Shown here piece by piece: positions 1-8,847 of a stretch of 64,000 bases of DNA. This DNA is from an uncultured Kordiimonas sp. Lineage in GTDB: Bacteria; Pseudomonadota; Alphaproteobacteria; Sphingomonadales; Kordiimonadaceae. Within the stretch, counting starts at the first letter, position 1, and each line of letters begins with the position of its first letter. The stretch is taken from assembly GCA_947503625.1 (NCBI GenBank), contig CANNEK010000004.1, positions 248,001-312,000 on the forward strand, written 5' to 3'. The position numbers and the translations under genes are program-made. The notes below the pieces were generated by a model, which saw only the letters and a list, made by a program, of their open reading frames with translations, was not told the origin of the DNA and did not search any database.

Positions 1-62
1 TGTGGTAACCGCTGACGCGGAAGGGGAAGGCCCGTCACCGGCAATGTGGTTGGGGTTTCGCT

Positions 63-155
63 TTAAACCGAAAATAAAAACAACAGGAAACTTGATATAG
101 CCACGAGATTAAAGGCGACAAGAACGGGAGAGGAGGTCTGGCTTTCGTATCTCAT
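63..155 (-). CDS. 30-aa membrane microprotein A
   Basis: A 30-codon reading frame from ATG (153-155) to TAA (63-65), too short for standard gene calling. The product has a short polar N-terminus (MRYESQTSSP) followed by a single hydrophobic helix ending AFNLVAISSFLLFLFSV. A purine-rich AAGGA lies about 9 bases upstream of the ATG. The main support is a second frame at 325-417 of exactly the same length whose protein matches at about two thirds of positions, with largely conservative differences, while the DNA between the two copies does not match. That pattern is what selection on a protein leaves. Function unknown; it could be a small envelope subunit or a toxin-like peptide, but no antisense RNA partner was identified. 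Confidence 0.6.
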   Translation of the reverse strand: MRYESQTSSPVLVAFNLVAISSFLLFLFSV

Positions 156-324
156 AATCTGTTTCCTTATTGCTTGGTTTTCCTTGTTCAGGGCATTCGA
201 CCGCCACTTCGGCAGCCAACCCGCTGTCTGGACCATTGTATTGAGCTGGTTTTAAAGAACCGTTCAAAGGTAATTAAAATTGAATCTATTTCCCTGAATT
301 GAACAGAATGGCTGGTCCACAGCG

Positions 325-417
325 TTATACTGAAAACATAAATAGCAGGAAGCTCGATACTGCAAACAGGTTGAAGGCAATCAGGATCGGGGAGGGGGTG
401 TCGCTGTCGTGTCTCAT
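325..417 (-). CDS. 30-aa membrane microprotein B (paralogue of A)
   Basis: ATG at 415-417, TAA at 325-327, 30 residues. Starts MRHDSDTPSP and ends AFNLFAVSSFLLFMFSV, so it repeats the polar-head plus single-helix plan of the frame at 63-155. Substitutions between the two are conservative (Y/H, E/D, V/I, L/M) and neither frame is interrupted. The ribosome-binding site is weaker here (GAGAG about 8 bases upstream). Both copies lie on the minus strand about 170 bases apart, suggesting a tandem duplication. Function unknown. Confidence 0.6.
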   Translation of the reverse strand: MRHDSDTPSPILIAFNLFAVSSFLLFMFSV

Positions 418-738
418 GGCAAGTCTCTCGGGGTTCGCTCTTTTGGGTTTCTTGTTGCTTTGTCCTCTTTAGACGCAGCGATGTGGTGTTTGGTTCTTGT
501 TAATCTCGTGTTCATCAATAAAAACCATATAGGCACGGCTTGCTCACGTTTTGAGCCCGGCAAATTCACAACTGTGTGTTCGGTTTTGTGAAACACCGTG
601 CCGCCGCCATAAATTTGCCATTTCGATACGGGAAAGAACGCAGCGAGTATTGTATAGGGCCCTGAAAGTGGATTTCATATGGGCAGACAGGGGTGGTTTC
701 CTGTATGGTGGAAGCCATGATCAGTGAGGGATAAGGGA
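418..738. other. Intergenic region, 321 bp
   Basis: Lies between microprotein B (minus strand) and the endonuclease/exonuclease/phosphatase gene (plus strand), so it should hold two divergent promoters. Two overlapping 60-codon open frames on opposite strands cover about 409-596; neither has a convincing ribosome-binding site or a recognisable product. No RNA gene or repeat was recognised. Confidence 0.5.
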
Positions 739-1746
739 ATGGTTTACTTCAAAAAGCCTTTTCTTGAGTTGGCCGCAATTGTGCCGTTGCTTTTTTCCGT
801 TGTGACGCCTGTGGGCGCGCAAGAGAGCGATACTGCCGTGGAAGGCGCTAATGCGCCGGTTCTGCGGCTGCTATCATACAACATCAACGGCCTGCCGTCG
901 ACGTTGACCAAAGGTAAACTGCCACTATTTGAACGTATTGCCGAAATCCTGCGTGAACGCCGAGCATCAGGTACACAGCCGCAAGTGGTGGTGCTGCAGG
1001 AAGCGTTTGACAAGCGCACAGCGCTGATCGCAGAGACAACCGGCTACCAGTATGTGTATAAAGGCCCGGGCCGGCGCGACACTTCGCGCAAAGGCAAGGC
1101 GCACTGGGTGCAGGGCACCCGCAAAGGCTATGCCCAAAGACCGGACCCGCAAAAAATTGCCGGGAGCGGACTTTATATCCTGTCCGACTATCCGATTTTT
1201 GATGCCCGTTACAAAGCGTTCGATAGCGATGCATGCGCCGGGTTTGATTGCCTGTCCAATAAAGCCATTCAATTTGCCCGTATCCAGACGCCATTTAGCG
1301 AAACACCGATTGATATTGTCAATTCCCACTTCAATTCCCGCAGTTCTGCCAAAGCGCCGGGCAAGATTGTTTTAAAGGCGCACAGGAAACAAACTGACCT
1401 GCTGGCGAAGTATCTGGATCAGTTCAGTAAAGGTTATCCTGTTATTATCGCGGGTGATTTCAATACCAAACAGGACAAGCGGTATCAGTATTTCCGGCAA
1501 AACATTAACCTGATAGATGCAGGCGAAGCCTGTCTTTCAGAAAGGCAAACCTGCGATATCCGTGAAGGGACACGCGAAGAAGAGTTGCTTTATCGCACAA
1601 ACGACAAACAGTTCTTTGCCAACAGTCAGTCGATGCGGTTAGAACCCATATGGGCAGGACGCAACTTTGACGAGGAATTGAATGGCAAACCGCTTTCAGA
1701 CCATCTCGGATACGAAATTCACTACAGGATATTGCTGAGTGACTAG
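739..1746 (+). CDS. Secreted endonuclease/exonuclease/phosphatase-fold hydrolase
   Basis: About 335 aa with an N-terminal signal peptide ending near VGAQ. The fold is the DNase I / sphingomyelinase (EEP) superfamily: SYNING near residue 46 (metal-binding Asn), a QE pair near 88 (metal-binding Glu), GDFNTK near 239 (catalytic Asp/Asn) and SDHLGYE near 320 (catalytic His). This arrangement fits secreted phosphodiesterases such as neutral sphingomyelinases or extracellular nucleases; the substrate cannot be told from motifs. ATG 739 is preferred to GTG 724 because it gives a cleaner signal peptide and has GAGGG about 8 bases upstream. The 3' end overlaps the next gene by 8 bases, implying translational coupling. 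Confidence 0.8.
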   Translation: MVYFKKPFLELAAIVPLLFSVVTPVGAQESDTAVEGANAPVLRLLSYNINGLPSTLTKGKLPLFERIAEILRERRASGTQPQVVVLQEAFDKRTALIAETTGYQYVYKGPGRRDTSRKGKAHWVQGTRKGYAQRPDPQKIAGSGLYILSDYPIFDARYKAFDSDACAGFDCLSNKAIQFARIQTPFSETPIDIVNSHFNSRSSAKAPGKIVLKAHRKQTDLLAKYLDQFSKGYPVIIAGDFNTKQDKRYQYFRQNINLIDAGEACLSERQTCDIREGTREEELLYRTNDKQFFANSQSMRLEPIWAGRNFDEELNGKPLSDHLGYEIHYRILLSD

Positions 1747-2578
1747 AAAACTCGCTACCGGAGCCGGGCTCCTGACGGTACTGGTGGGCGTACTGTCACT
1801 GCCGGCAATTGCAAACGATGTCGACGCCAGTTTTGGTGGCCGGCCGATTTATATTGAAGCCGACGAGTTCGACGATGAACGGAAAGCCGATAGCTGGGCC
1901 GGGCAAATCGGTTTTGGTCTCTCAATGGCTCCTCGATTTGTTGGCGCTGACGAGCATGTTGCGAGTTTGGGTTTTGATCTCAAGGTTAGCTACAAAGACA
2001 CCATTTTCCTTGAAAACAACCGGATCGGCGCTGTCCTTTACCGCAACAGATTTGTACGTGCCGGTGCGATTGCCCGTTGGAACCTTGGCCGGATTGACAC
2101 CGGCTCCCTCAGCCTGCTGGAGACAATCCCCGAAGTTGATGATGCCTTTGAACTTGGCGGGTTTGCGGCAGCATCCTTCTACAAGCTATTTTTGACCACA
2201 GAGGTCTATTTCGGTGTCGGGGATGAGTTGAAGGGCACCAGCGTAGAGGTGGAGGCGGGTTATACCTTCGAACCCAATTCGCAATGGCGCATAACTCCCA
2301 TTCTGGGGGCAATCTGGTCCTCGGGGCGCTATCTGGACACCTTCTACGGTGTGCAGGAAGGAAACCCGGACTTTGCAGCCTACCGGCCATCCGGCGGTCT
2401 TGCCGAGACCTATGTGGAGATCGCGACAGAACGCAGGCTGGGCAAGAACTGGCTGTTCAAGGGCAGCTTCAGGTTTTCGGAGTTGCTGAACGGCGCGGCT
2501 GATAGCCCGATTGTGCAATCAGATGCAGGGTCCAGGGACCAGTTGCAGGCTTTTGTTGGAATTGTTTGGTTATTCTAG
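1739..2578 (+). CDS. MipA/OmpV-family outer-membrane protein
   Basis: 279 aa with a signal peptide (cleavage near AIAN) and alternating-hydrophobicity beta strands ending in a C-terminal VWLF, as expected for an outer-membrane barrel. GGRPIY at the mature N-terminus and the FVGADEH and YRNRFV segments resemble MipA/OmpV proteins, which scaffold murein enzymes (MipA) or act as porin-like proteins (OmpV). It starts at GTG inside the previous gene and its stop abuts the next ATG, so it is the middle gene of a three-gene operon. A link to peptidoglycan would suit the downstream D-Ala-D-Ala dipeptidase, but that is inference. Confidence 0.75.
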   Translation: MTRKLATGAGLLTVLVGVLSLPAIANDVDASFGGRPIYIEADEFDDERKADSWAGQIGFGLSMAPRFVGADEHVASLGFDLKVSYKDTIFLENNRIGAVLYRNRFVRAGAIARWNLGRIDTGSLSLLETIPEVDDAFELGGFAAASFYKLFLTTEVYFGVGDELKGTSVEVEAGYTFEPNSQWRITPILGAIWSSGRYLDTFYGVQEGNPDFAAYRPSGGLAETYVEIATERRLGKNWLFKGSFRFSELLNGAADSPIVQSDAGSRDQLQAFVGIVWLF

Positions 2579-3280
2579 ATGACAAAGATGATGATCAATG
2601 TGACGTGTGCAGCGCTGCTGCTGGGTTTGGCTTTCACCGTCACGGCAGAGCAGGACAGTGGGATGCATGAGGGATTTGTTGATGTTTCGGTTGCTATACC
2701 GGGCATTGTGGCGCATGCGCGATATGCGGGCCCCGATAACTTCATGGGCACACCGGTCACAGGATATGATGCCGGTAAAGTGATCGTTTCGAAACCGGTT
2801 GCCGAAGCACTGGCGCGGGTGCAGGCCGAGTTGGTCAATAAAGGGATGTCACTGAAGTTGTTCGATGGTTATCGCCCGCAACGCGCCGTGGACCATTTTA
2901 TGCGCTGGATTGCCGATCCCGATGATACGAAAAACAAAGCGGCATACTATCCGGACGTGAATAAGGCTGATCTGGTGGAGCTTGGTTATATTGCCGAGAA
3001 ATCAGGCCATAGCCGGGGAGGCTCTGTAGATTTGACTATCGTGCGACGAGGCGCCGACGGAAGCTGGACAGAGATGGATATGGGAAGCCCGTGGGACTTG
3101 TTTGACGAGAAGTCGCATGCGGCGTCAACGTCTGTCAGCGAAACAGCGCAGGCAAACCGTAAAATGTTTGCTGACCTGATGATTAAAAACGGGTTCAAAC
3201 CCTATACGGAAGAGTGGTGGCATTTCACGCTGGACCCGGAACCATACCCTCGTACTTATTTCAACTTTTCCATTAAATGA
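2579..3280 (+). CDS. ddpX: D-alanyl-D-alanine dipeptidase (VanX/DdpX family)
   Basis: 233 aa with a signal peptide ending near TAEQ, so periplasmic. VanX-family metal and catalytic residues are present: DGYRP near 96-100 (Arg99), SGHSRGGSVDL near 142-152 (zinc His144 and Asp151) and EWWHF at 212-216 (Glu212 base, zinc His215). The enzyme hydrolyses D-Ala-D-Ala. In species without vancomycin-resistance operons, homologues are thought to recycle peptidoglycan dipeptide as a nutrient, and no vanHA genes are nearby. The ATG directly follows the upstream stop codon. Confidence 0.88.
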   Translation: MTKMMINVTCAALLLGLAFTVTAEQDSGMHEGFVDVSVAIPGIVAHARYAGPDNFMGTPVTGYDAGKVIVSKPVAEALARVQAELVNKGMSLKLFDGYRPQRAVDHFMRWIADPDDTKNKAAYYPDVNKADLVELGYIAEKSGHSRGGSVDLTIVRRGADGSWTEMDMGSPWDLFDEKSHAASTSVSETAQANRKMFADLMIKNGFKPYTEEWWHFTLDPEPYPRTYFNFSIK

Positions 3281-3334
3281 ATGAGTTAAGTTATAAAATT
3301 AAATAAAGACATTAAGAATTTATGTTCATTTTAT

Positions 3335-4213
3335 ATGGCTTTACTGTTTGCAGGTACAGTGGCTTTGACCCTGTCCACCCCATTGCTGGCTGAGCAAGCA
3401 ATGGGAACGCCCGACGCCGTAAAGCGTGGTTATGTGGACAGCCGGTTTGGCCAAATACACTACCGGATTTCAGCATCCGACGCGCCGAGCGACAATAAAC
3501 CAGCGCTGATCGCCTTGCATCTCTCACCGAATTCCAGCCAGGTATTTTCCAGCTTTTTGCCGATTATGGCAGAAGACCGTACGGTCATTGCACCGGACTA
3601 TCCGGGCTACGGGATGTCAGACCCTATTCAGGGGGAGCAACGCATCTACGACTATGCGAAGGCAATGCTTGATGTGCTTGATGCATTGGAGCTTTCACAG
3701 CCCGTGGACCTGCTTGGCTACCATACAGGAACCGCCGTAGCGCTTGAAATGGCGCGCCAGCAGCCGGATAGGATCAGGCGCATGGTTCTTGTCGCTGTGC
3801 CGGTTTTGACCGAGGAAGAACGTGCTGCAGGCGCGGCCCTGCCGATGATTTCCTTTGATGAGGGTGGTGAATTTGTACGTTCGGAATGGCAGCGGTCCTG
3901 GAAATGGAAAGGCCCGGGTCAGAGTAAACGGTCGGTTCTGGCGACATTTGCTGAAAAAATGCGCCCCGGCGTGCGCGAGCGAGGCGCAAAAGCGGTTCTG
4001 GCCTATGATCTTGCGCCTGTTTTGGTCCAGGCTAGACACCCTATTTTGATCGTGCGCGTAAAAGACGACCTTTGGGAGCCGAGCAAACGTGCGCATGAGC
4101 TGCGCCCTGATGCAGAATACACAGAGTTGCCGAATTATGGGCACGGGCTGTTTCACGCTGCCCCCGGGGTGATGGTAGAGATCTCCCGTCAGTTTCTGGA
4201 CGCAGGCTCCTGA
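3335..4213 (+). CDS. Secreted alpha/beta hydrolase with atypical nucleophile elbow
   Basis: 292 aa with an N-terminal signal peptide (cleavage near LAEQ). The alpha/beta-hydrolase core is clear: LHLSPNSS (oxyanion loop, about 61-68), DYPGYGMSD (88-96), a late acidic loop VKDDLWEPS and a terminal HGLFH supplying the catalytic His. The nucleophile elbow at 128-132 reads G-Y-H-T-G, so His130 sits where Ser, Asp or Cys is expected. The enzyme may belong to a subfamily with altered chemistry or may not be a hydrolase. The start has no strong ribosome-binding site; it follows the dipeptidase by 54 bp and may be co-transcribed. Confidence 0.75.
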   Translation: MALLFAGTVALTLSTPLLAEQAMGTPDAVKRGYVDSRFGQIHYRISASDAPSDNKPALIALHLSPNSSQVFSSFLPIMAEDRTVIAPDYPGYGMSDPIQGEQRIYDYAKAMLDVLDALELSQPVDLLGYHTGTAVALEMARQQPDRIRRMVLVAVPVLTEEERAAGAALPMISFDEGGEFVRSEWQRSWKWKGPGQSKRSVLATFAEKMRPGVRERGAKAVLAYDLAPVLVQARHPILIVRVKDDLWEPSKRAHELRPDAEYTELPNYGHGLFHAAPGVMVEISRQFLDAGS

Positions 4214-4217
4214 AAAT

Positions 4218-5579
4218 TTACACCGTCAGCAATAGATATTTGGTCTCCCAGGGCGACAGAACAGATGAGTAGCTGTCATATTCCATTTCCTTGGCGTCGA
4301 GGTAAGTGTCAACAAACCCTTCGCCCAGCACCTCTTTCAAAGGGTCACTTTTTCGCATGATCTTTATGGCGTCAAGAAAGTGGCGCGGCAGGGCGCGGCT
4401 GGTGACGTCGTAGGCTGAACCGCGGAATTCTGCTGAAGGCTTCAGCCCCTCTTTCATGCCAAGATAGCCGCACGCCAGTGAAACAGCGATAGCGTAATAG
4501 GGGTTTACATCGGACCCTGCAACACGGTTTTCTATGCGCCGACTTTCATTCGTGCCGCTTGGTACCCGCAAACCAACGGATCGGTTTTCCCTGCTCCAGT
4601 GTGTGTTTGTAGGCGCTGAAAGGCCCATGGAAAACCTTCTGTAACTGTTCACAAACGGTGCAATCAGGGGCATGGATTCTTTCAGGTATTTCTGAAGCCC
4701 GGCAATATGCGACAGAAACAGGGGCGAATTTTCGCCGTCTTCAGTCGCGAAAATGTTTTTGCCGGTGTGCGTATCCTCCACAGACTGGTGGATATGCATC
4801 GCGCTACCAAAACTATCTGGGTAGGGGCTGGACATAAAAGTTGCAAACATCCCGTGCCGGATCGCCACTTGCCGCAGAATGCGTTTGAACAGAAAGGACT
4901 GGTCAGCAACATTCAACGCAGGACCGTGAAAGACATTAAACTCGAACTGAGCCGGGCCGGCTTCGTGAATAAGGGTGTCGACATTAATACGCTGTGCTGC
5001 GCAGGCGTCGTAAACATCGTCGAAATAGGGCTCAAATTCATCGAGGCTGTCGATTGAATAGGGCGACGACCCGACATCGCGGCGTCCGGAAGCACCAATC
5101 GGCGGCAAAGGAGCCGCTTCCACTTCTTCCTGACGCTGGATCAGGTAGAATTCAAACTCTGGTGCAACAATCGGGTTCCAGCCCTCATTTTCATAGAGTT
5201 TGAGGATGCGCTTCAGCACCTGCCGTGGTGAAAACTCCACCGCAGAGCCGTCTTCAAGCTCCGCATCGCAGATAACGGTTGCGGTTGGTTCCCGTTGCCA
5301 GGGCGTCATGCAAACTGTATCAAGATCAGGGATCAGGATTACATCCCGCTCGGTTTCACTGAGATGATCGTTGAGCGCAAAATCGCCTGTGATTGTCATG
5401 CCAAATACGGTTTCAGGCATGCGTAAACCACGGTTTTGAAGGCCTTCAATAAACTTTATCCGGGGCATGGATTTGCCACGTGCAATGCCGGCATTGTCGG
5501 CAATCATGCATTCGATATCATCGATCTTTTCGGTTTTTAACCAGCGGTCCAGTTCTTCGATGCGGGCTGCATCAACCAT
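4218..5579 (-). CDS. Glutamine-synthetase family protein, PuuA-like
   Basis: 453 aa, the usual length for gamma-glutamylpolyamine synthetases. Class-I glutamine synthetase motifs include FEFYLI (metal Glu), EAGPAQFEF, GSAMHIHQS (glutamate-binding loop) and ENRVAGSDVNPY. PuuA-type enzymes join glutamate to putrescine or another amine with ATP, the first step of the Puu pathway. Immediately upstream on the same strand lies puuD, and a second homologue and puuB lie divergently, supporting a catabolic amine role over nitrogen assimilation. ATG is preceded by GAGGTG. Which amine it takes is unknown. Confidence 0.85.
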   Translation of the reverse strand: MVDAARIEELDRWLKTEKIDDIECMIADNAGIARGKSMPRIKFIEGLQNRGLRMPETVFGMTITGDFALNDHLSETERDVILIPDLDTVCMTPWQREPTATVICDAELEDGSAVEFSPRQVLKRILKLYENEGWNPIVAPEFEFYLIQRQEEVEAAPLPPIGASGRRDVGSSPYSIDSLDEFEPYFDDVYDACAAQRINVDTLIHEAGPAQFEFNVFHGPALNVADQSFLFKRILRQVAIRHGMFATFMSSPYPDSFGSAMHIHQSVEDTHTGKNIFATEDGENSPLFLSHIAGLQKYLKESMPLIAPFVNSYRRFSMGLSAPTNTHWSRENRSVGLRVPSGTNESRRIENRVAGSDVNPYYAIAVSLACGYLGMKEGLKPSAEFRGSAYDVTSRALPRHFLDAIKIMRKSDPLKEVLGEGFVDTYLDAKEMEYDSYSSVLSPWETKYLLLTV

Positions 5580-5630
5580 AAAGCACCTCTTCGGAGACCA
5601 TTGCTGGTAACCGTCCTTTTTGTGATAGGG

Positions 5631-6389
5631 CTATATACCATGAGCTCTGGCTGATTGGTAGCGCCGCGCCGCGTCGCCAAAGGCCGTGAATATCTTGTCA
5701 GACTGAGGGTTTTCCCACGATCGCCATTCCGGATGCCACTGTACCGCGAGCGCAAAACCGGGGGCATCCAAAACAGACACAGCTTCTATGGTGGTGTCAT
5801 CGGCTTCCGCTTCAACACGCAAGCCCGGAGCAAGTGTGGCAATACCCTGGCCATGCACGGAGTTCACCATAAATTCGAACTCGCCGACGATCTGGTGTAA
5901 AAGGCCGCCTTCAGCCAGAGAAATCGAGTGGGCAGGGCCGTATTGCACGTTAATCGGGTCGTCGGTGTTCTCGCGATGATCAAAGCGGCCATCCACTTCC
6001 TGAAGTCTGGGGTGCAATGTGCCACCAAGGGCTACATTCAGTTCCTGAAATCCCCGACAAATACCAAACAGCGGCAATCCGGCCTCAAGAACAGCAGGAA
6101 TTAGCGCCAGTGACAGCGCGTCGCGTGCCGGGTCTTCGTGCTCGCCTTCAGGTGCGGAAGGTTCGCCGTAGCGCTGGCGTTCAATATTGCTATAGCCACC
6201 TGTGAATAGCAGCCCGTCAAGCCTGTCGATATAGTCGGCCGGCCTGATTGCTCCGGAAAGGGCAGGGATCAGAAGCGGTGCGCAGTTAGCTGACCGGACC
6301 AGTGCTTGCAGATATTTGTCACCGGTTTGATGATAGACATGCAAACCTTGCTGGCTGGTTTCACAGATAACGCCGACGACAGGTCTCAT
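5631..6389 (-). CDS. puuD: Gamma-glutamyl-GABA hydrolase (class I amidotransferase)
   Basis: 252 aa peptidase C26 / class I glutamine-amidotransferase domain. The nucleophile is Cys111 in FGICRGFQELN, and the His-Glu of the triad is in QWHPEW near 217-222; FTGGYSN near 63 forms the oxyanion side. PuuD releases gamma-aminobutyrate (or another omega-amino acid) from its gamma-glutamyl conjugate. The gene overlaps the upstream membrane-protein gene by 4 bp and precedes the glutamine-synthetase homologue by about 50 bp, forming one minus-strand operon. Confidence 0.88.
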   Translation of the reverse strand: MRPVVGVICETSQQGLHVYHQTGDKYLQALVRSANCAPLLIPALSGAIRPADYIDRLDGLLFTGGYSNIERQRYGEPSAPEGEHEDPARDALSLALIPAVLEAGLPLFGICRGFQELNVALGGTLHPRLQEVDGRFDHRENTDDPINVQYGPAHSISLAEGGLLHQIVGEFEFMVNSVHGQGIATLAPGLRVEAEADDTTIEAVSVLDAPGFALAVQWHPEWRSWENPQSDKIFTAFGDAARRYQSARAHGI

Positions 6390-7261
6390 CGGCTTTCTCC
6401 TATCGGTTCGGTTTCTCTGGCTTCGGTTTCTCTGGCTTCGGCCTCTTCATGCCATTGCAGAAGGTTCAGCTCGATGAAAAAGAAAGCTGCAATCCAGATA
6501 AACGCATCCCAGAAATCCATGAAGTTGCCGTAAATGCCCCAAATCACCGCCGCGCCAACCAGTATCAAATACAGGGCCGCTTTGAGCCATGCGTTGATGC
6601 GGTACAGGCGGTCGGTTAAAGCGCCGCGAAGCTGCAGGAAAACGTCGACCCACAGAACCAGCACCACCATCAACCAGGTACCGGCATTGATCACTTCGGT
6701 GTAGCCCAACAGGATTGCATCGCTGTATACTTTTGCCCCGGAAAGGATACTGTCGGCCAGTTGCACGCGGTAGGGCCCTGTGCCGACCAGCCCACAGGTT
6801 TCGCTTGTCAGTGCCGCGAATACATCGATTTCTACCATGTAGGATAGCTGGGTACCGACAGCTTGACAGGCGTCGGTAATGTTCACGGGTGTAAACGAAA
6901 ACACGAACATCAGTTTTTCCCAGTATCCCAGAAATGCCAGTACGATAAAAAAGTAACAGGTGGCCGCGATGCTGTTTATCGCCCAGCGAAGTGTTCCCTT
7001 ATGGTTTTCATCTTCAATGACCCAGGTTTCCAGCTCCAGCATCAGAAGCAAAACGAGCCATGAAACAGAGTCGATCGCCTGGGGAAAGGCATCGCTGAAC
7101 TCGGCCCAGCTCACGCCGTTACGAAACCGATGAACAGACGAGTTATAGTCCTCGACGATAAAGTGAATGACGTTATACAGGATGATCAGATAGATGCCGT
7201 ATTTGATCAGCTGATACAGCGTGCTGGTCTTGATTCCAAAATAGGAGCCGGAAAGCGTCAT
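6386..7261 (-). CDS. Uncharacterised polytopic membrane protein
   Basis: 291 aa, not recognised as a named family. Hydrophobic segments near residues 18-38, 65-82, 95-115, 195-215, 225-245 and 255-275 suggest about six membrane helices, with a loop of roughly 60 residues between helices 3 and 4 that carries two cysteines. The C-terminus is charged and carries a duplicated A-R-E-T-E motif. Being first in a three-gene operon with puuD and a puuA-like gene, and overlapping puuD by 4 bp, it may sense or move amines, but nothing in the sequence shows this. Confidence 0.7.
   Translation of the reverse strand: MTLSGSYFGIKTSTLYQLIKYGIYLIILYNVIHFIVEDYNSSVHRFRNGVSWAEFSDAFPQAIDSVSWLVLLLMLELETWVIEDENHKGTLRWAINSIAATCYFFIVLAFLGYWEKLMFVFSFTPVNITDACQAVGTQLSYMVEIDVFAALTSETCGLVGTGPYRVQLADSILSGAKVYSDAILLGYTEVINAGTWLMVVLVLWVDVFLQLRGALTDRLYRINAWLKAALYLILVGAAVIWGIYGNFMDFWDAFIWIAAFFFIELNLLQWHEEAEARETEARETEPIGESR
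6407..6445 (-). repeat. 15-bp coding tandem repeat
   Basis: Two perfect copies of TTCGGTTTCTCTGGC (plus strand, 6407-6421 and 6422-6436) followed by a partial third copy. On the minus strand it encodes the repeated A-R-E-T-E at the C-terminus of the membrane protein. The repeat length is a multiple of three, so copy-number change would keep the frame. Confidence 0.85.
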
Positions 7262-7474
7262 AGTTCCAGGTCTTCCACCTTTTTTCCGACGTGACAGCGT
7301 TCAGCGCAGGAAAACTGTAACATTTAAACCAAGGTGACCATAAAACCCGAGCGTGTTCAAGGGGGTAATCGAGCAATCGTCGCTTGACAATCTCACCTAA
7401 CCGGTAAGAGTCGGTATAAGCTAATACATCATTGTTTGATTGACACAATGCACCCTCAATCGGGATAAAGCCAT

Positions 7475-8824
7475 ATGAGCGAGGCGTTCAGGTCTGAAGT
7501 GGAAGAATTTATGCGGGTCAATCCGGAAACGGAAAAGCTTGACGTAATTCTCGCTGATATGAACGGAATTTTCCGGGGCAAGCAACTGCCAGCCAAGTCT
7601 CTGGACAAGCTGGCTGATGGTAATTTCTACATGCCGATCACGACACCTTTCCTGACGACCAATGGCGCCAATGCCGAGAAAATACTCGATGACTTTGGCA
7701 GTGACCCTGATCGCCGCTGTTATCCGGTCGCCGGGTCTTTAAAGCCGGTCCCGTGGGCATCGCGACCAACAGCTCAAATTCAGGTGGACATGGTTGACAA
7801 GGACGATGCGCCGATCTTCGCCAGCCCACGCACTGTTTTGTCGCGTGTGCTTTCTGAGCTTCGGGAACTCGGCCTAACGCCCGTTGTTGCCATTGAGTAC
7901 GAGTTTTTCCTGTTTAAAGCGGGTAGCGAAACGCCGGAAGTGGTCGACCCGATGAATGGCATGCCGCGTGGCGCGGACGCCAATTGTTACAATCTTGATG
8001 TCTATGCCGACTTCGAACCTTTGATGACCGAAATCGAGCAGGCTGCGATGGCTCAGGGTCTCGATGTAACAGGGCTGATCAGCGAGTATGGCAATGGCCA
8101 GTTTGAAGCCAACCTCGGACATGTCGCGGATGCGATGAAAGCGTGTGACGATGCATTGCTTCTGAAGCGTGTTGTTCGCGGCGTTGCCCACAAACACGAC
8201 CTGCTGGCGAGTTTCATGGCCAAACCCATGCCGGACGAGGTAGGGAGTGGATTGCATGCCCATGTTAGCCTGCTGAACAACGATGGCTTGAATGTTTTTG
8301 CGCAGGATGACGGAGAAAAGACTCTCCGGGATGCGCTGGGAGGCCTTCTGGAAACCATGCCGGCTGCGACCGCCTTCTTTGCACCAAACGCAAACAGTTA
8401 TCGTCGCTTTGATGAGGAATGGTTTGCACCCGTTGTTCGAAACTGGGGTGAAAACAATCGGCGGCTGTCATTGCGCCTGCCAATGGCGGACGCCGCGAAC
8501 CGGCGCTTTGAGCACAGGGTCAGCGGCGCAGATGCTTCACCTCATCTTGTCGTCGCGGCGGTGCTTGCGGGTGTTTGTCACGGCCTCAAAAACGAACTGG
8601 ACCCTGGTAAGCCGCTTGGTGAGTTCGATCTGGTGGACTTTGACGAAGTCTTGCCTCCCCGCTGGAAAATGGCACTGGAAGTGCTAAAGAAGGATACCGT
8701 TCTCGGGCGTTATCTGGGCGAGGAATTTGTCGATCTGTATTTGCGGGTTCGTGAGTCCGAAGAGGAAGAATTCCACTGCAAATATTATGCGGCTGACCAC
8801 ACGCAGTATTTAAGAATTCTATAA
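7475..8824 (+). CDS. Second glutamine-synthetase family protein, PuuA-like
   Basis: 449 aa, class-I glutamine synthetase fold: LADMNGIFRGK near the N-terminus, EYEFFLF (metal Glu), GSGLHAHVS (glutamate loop) and EHRVSGADASPH near the C-terminus. It is clearly a different paralogue from the product of 4218-5579, so the two may handle different amines. It is transcribed divergently from the membrane-protein/puuD operon and is 23 bp upstream of the PuuB-like oxidase, the normal partner in gamma-glutamylamine oxidation. The ribosome-binding site before the ATG is weak. Confidence 0.85.
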   Translation: MSEAFRSEVEEFMRVNPETEKLDVILADMNGIFRGKQLPAKSLDKLADGNFYMPITTPFLTTNGANAEKILDDFGSDPDRRCYPVAGSLKPVPWASRPTAQIQVDMVDKDDAPIFASPRTVLSRVLSELRELGLTPVVAIEYEFFLFKAGSETPEVVDPMNGMPRGADANCYNLDVYADFEPLMTEIEQAAMAQGLDVTGLISEYGNGQFEANLGHVADAMKACDDALLLKRVVRGVAHKHDLLASFMAKPMPDEVGSGLHAHVSLLNNDGLNVFAQDDGEKTLRDALGGLLETMPAATAFFAPNANSYRRFDEEWFAPVVRNWGENNRRLSLRLPMADAANRRFEHRVSGADASPHLVVAAVLAGVCHGLKNELDPGKPLGEFDLVDFDEVLPPRWKMALEVLKKDTVLGRYLGEEFVDLYLRVRESEEEEFHCKYYAADHTQYLRIL

Positions 8825-8847
8825 TGAAATTAATATTTTAATAGTTT

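Noticed and set aside
409-596. Two overlapping 60-codon frames on opposite strands
   Set aside because: No ribosome-binding site, no recognisable product, and they overlap each other and microprotein B's start region.
7173-7448. 91-codon minus-strand frame upstream of the six-helix membrane protein
   Set aside because: Overlaps the start of the membrane-protein gene in another frame, has atypical composition and no family likeness.
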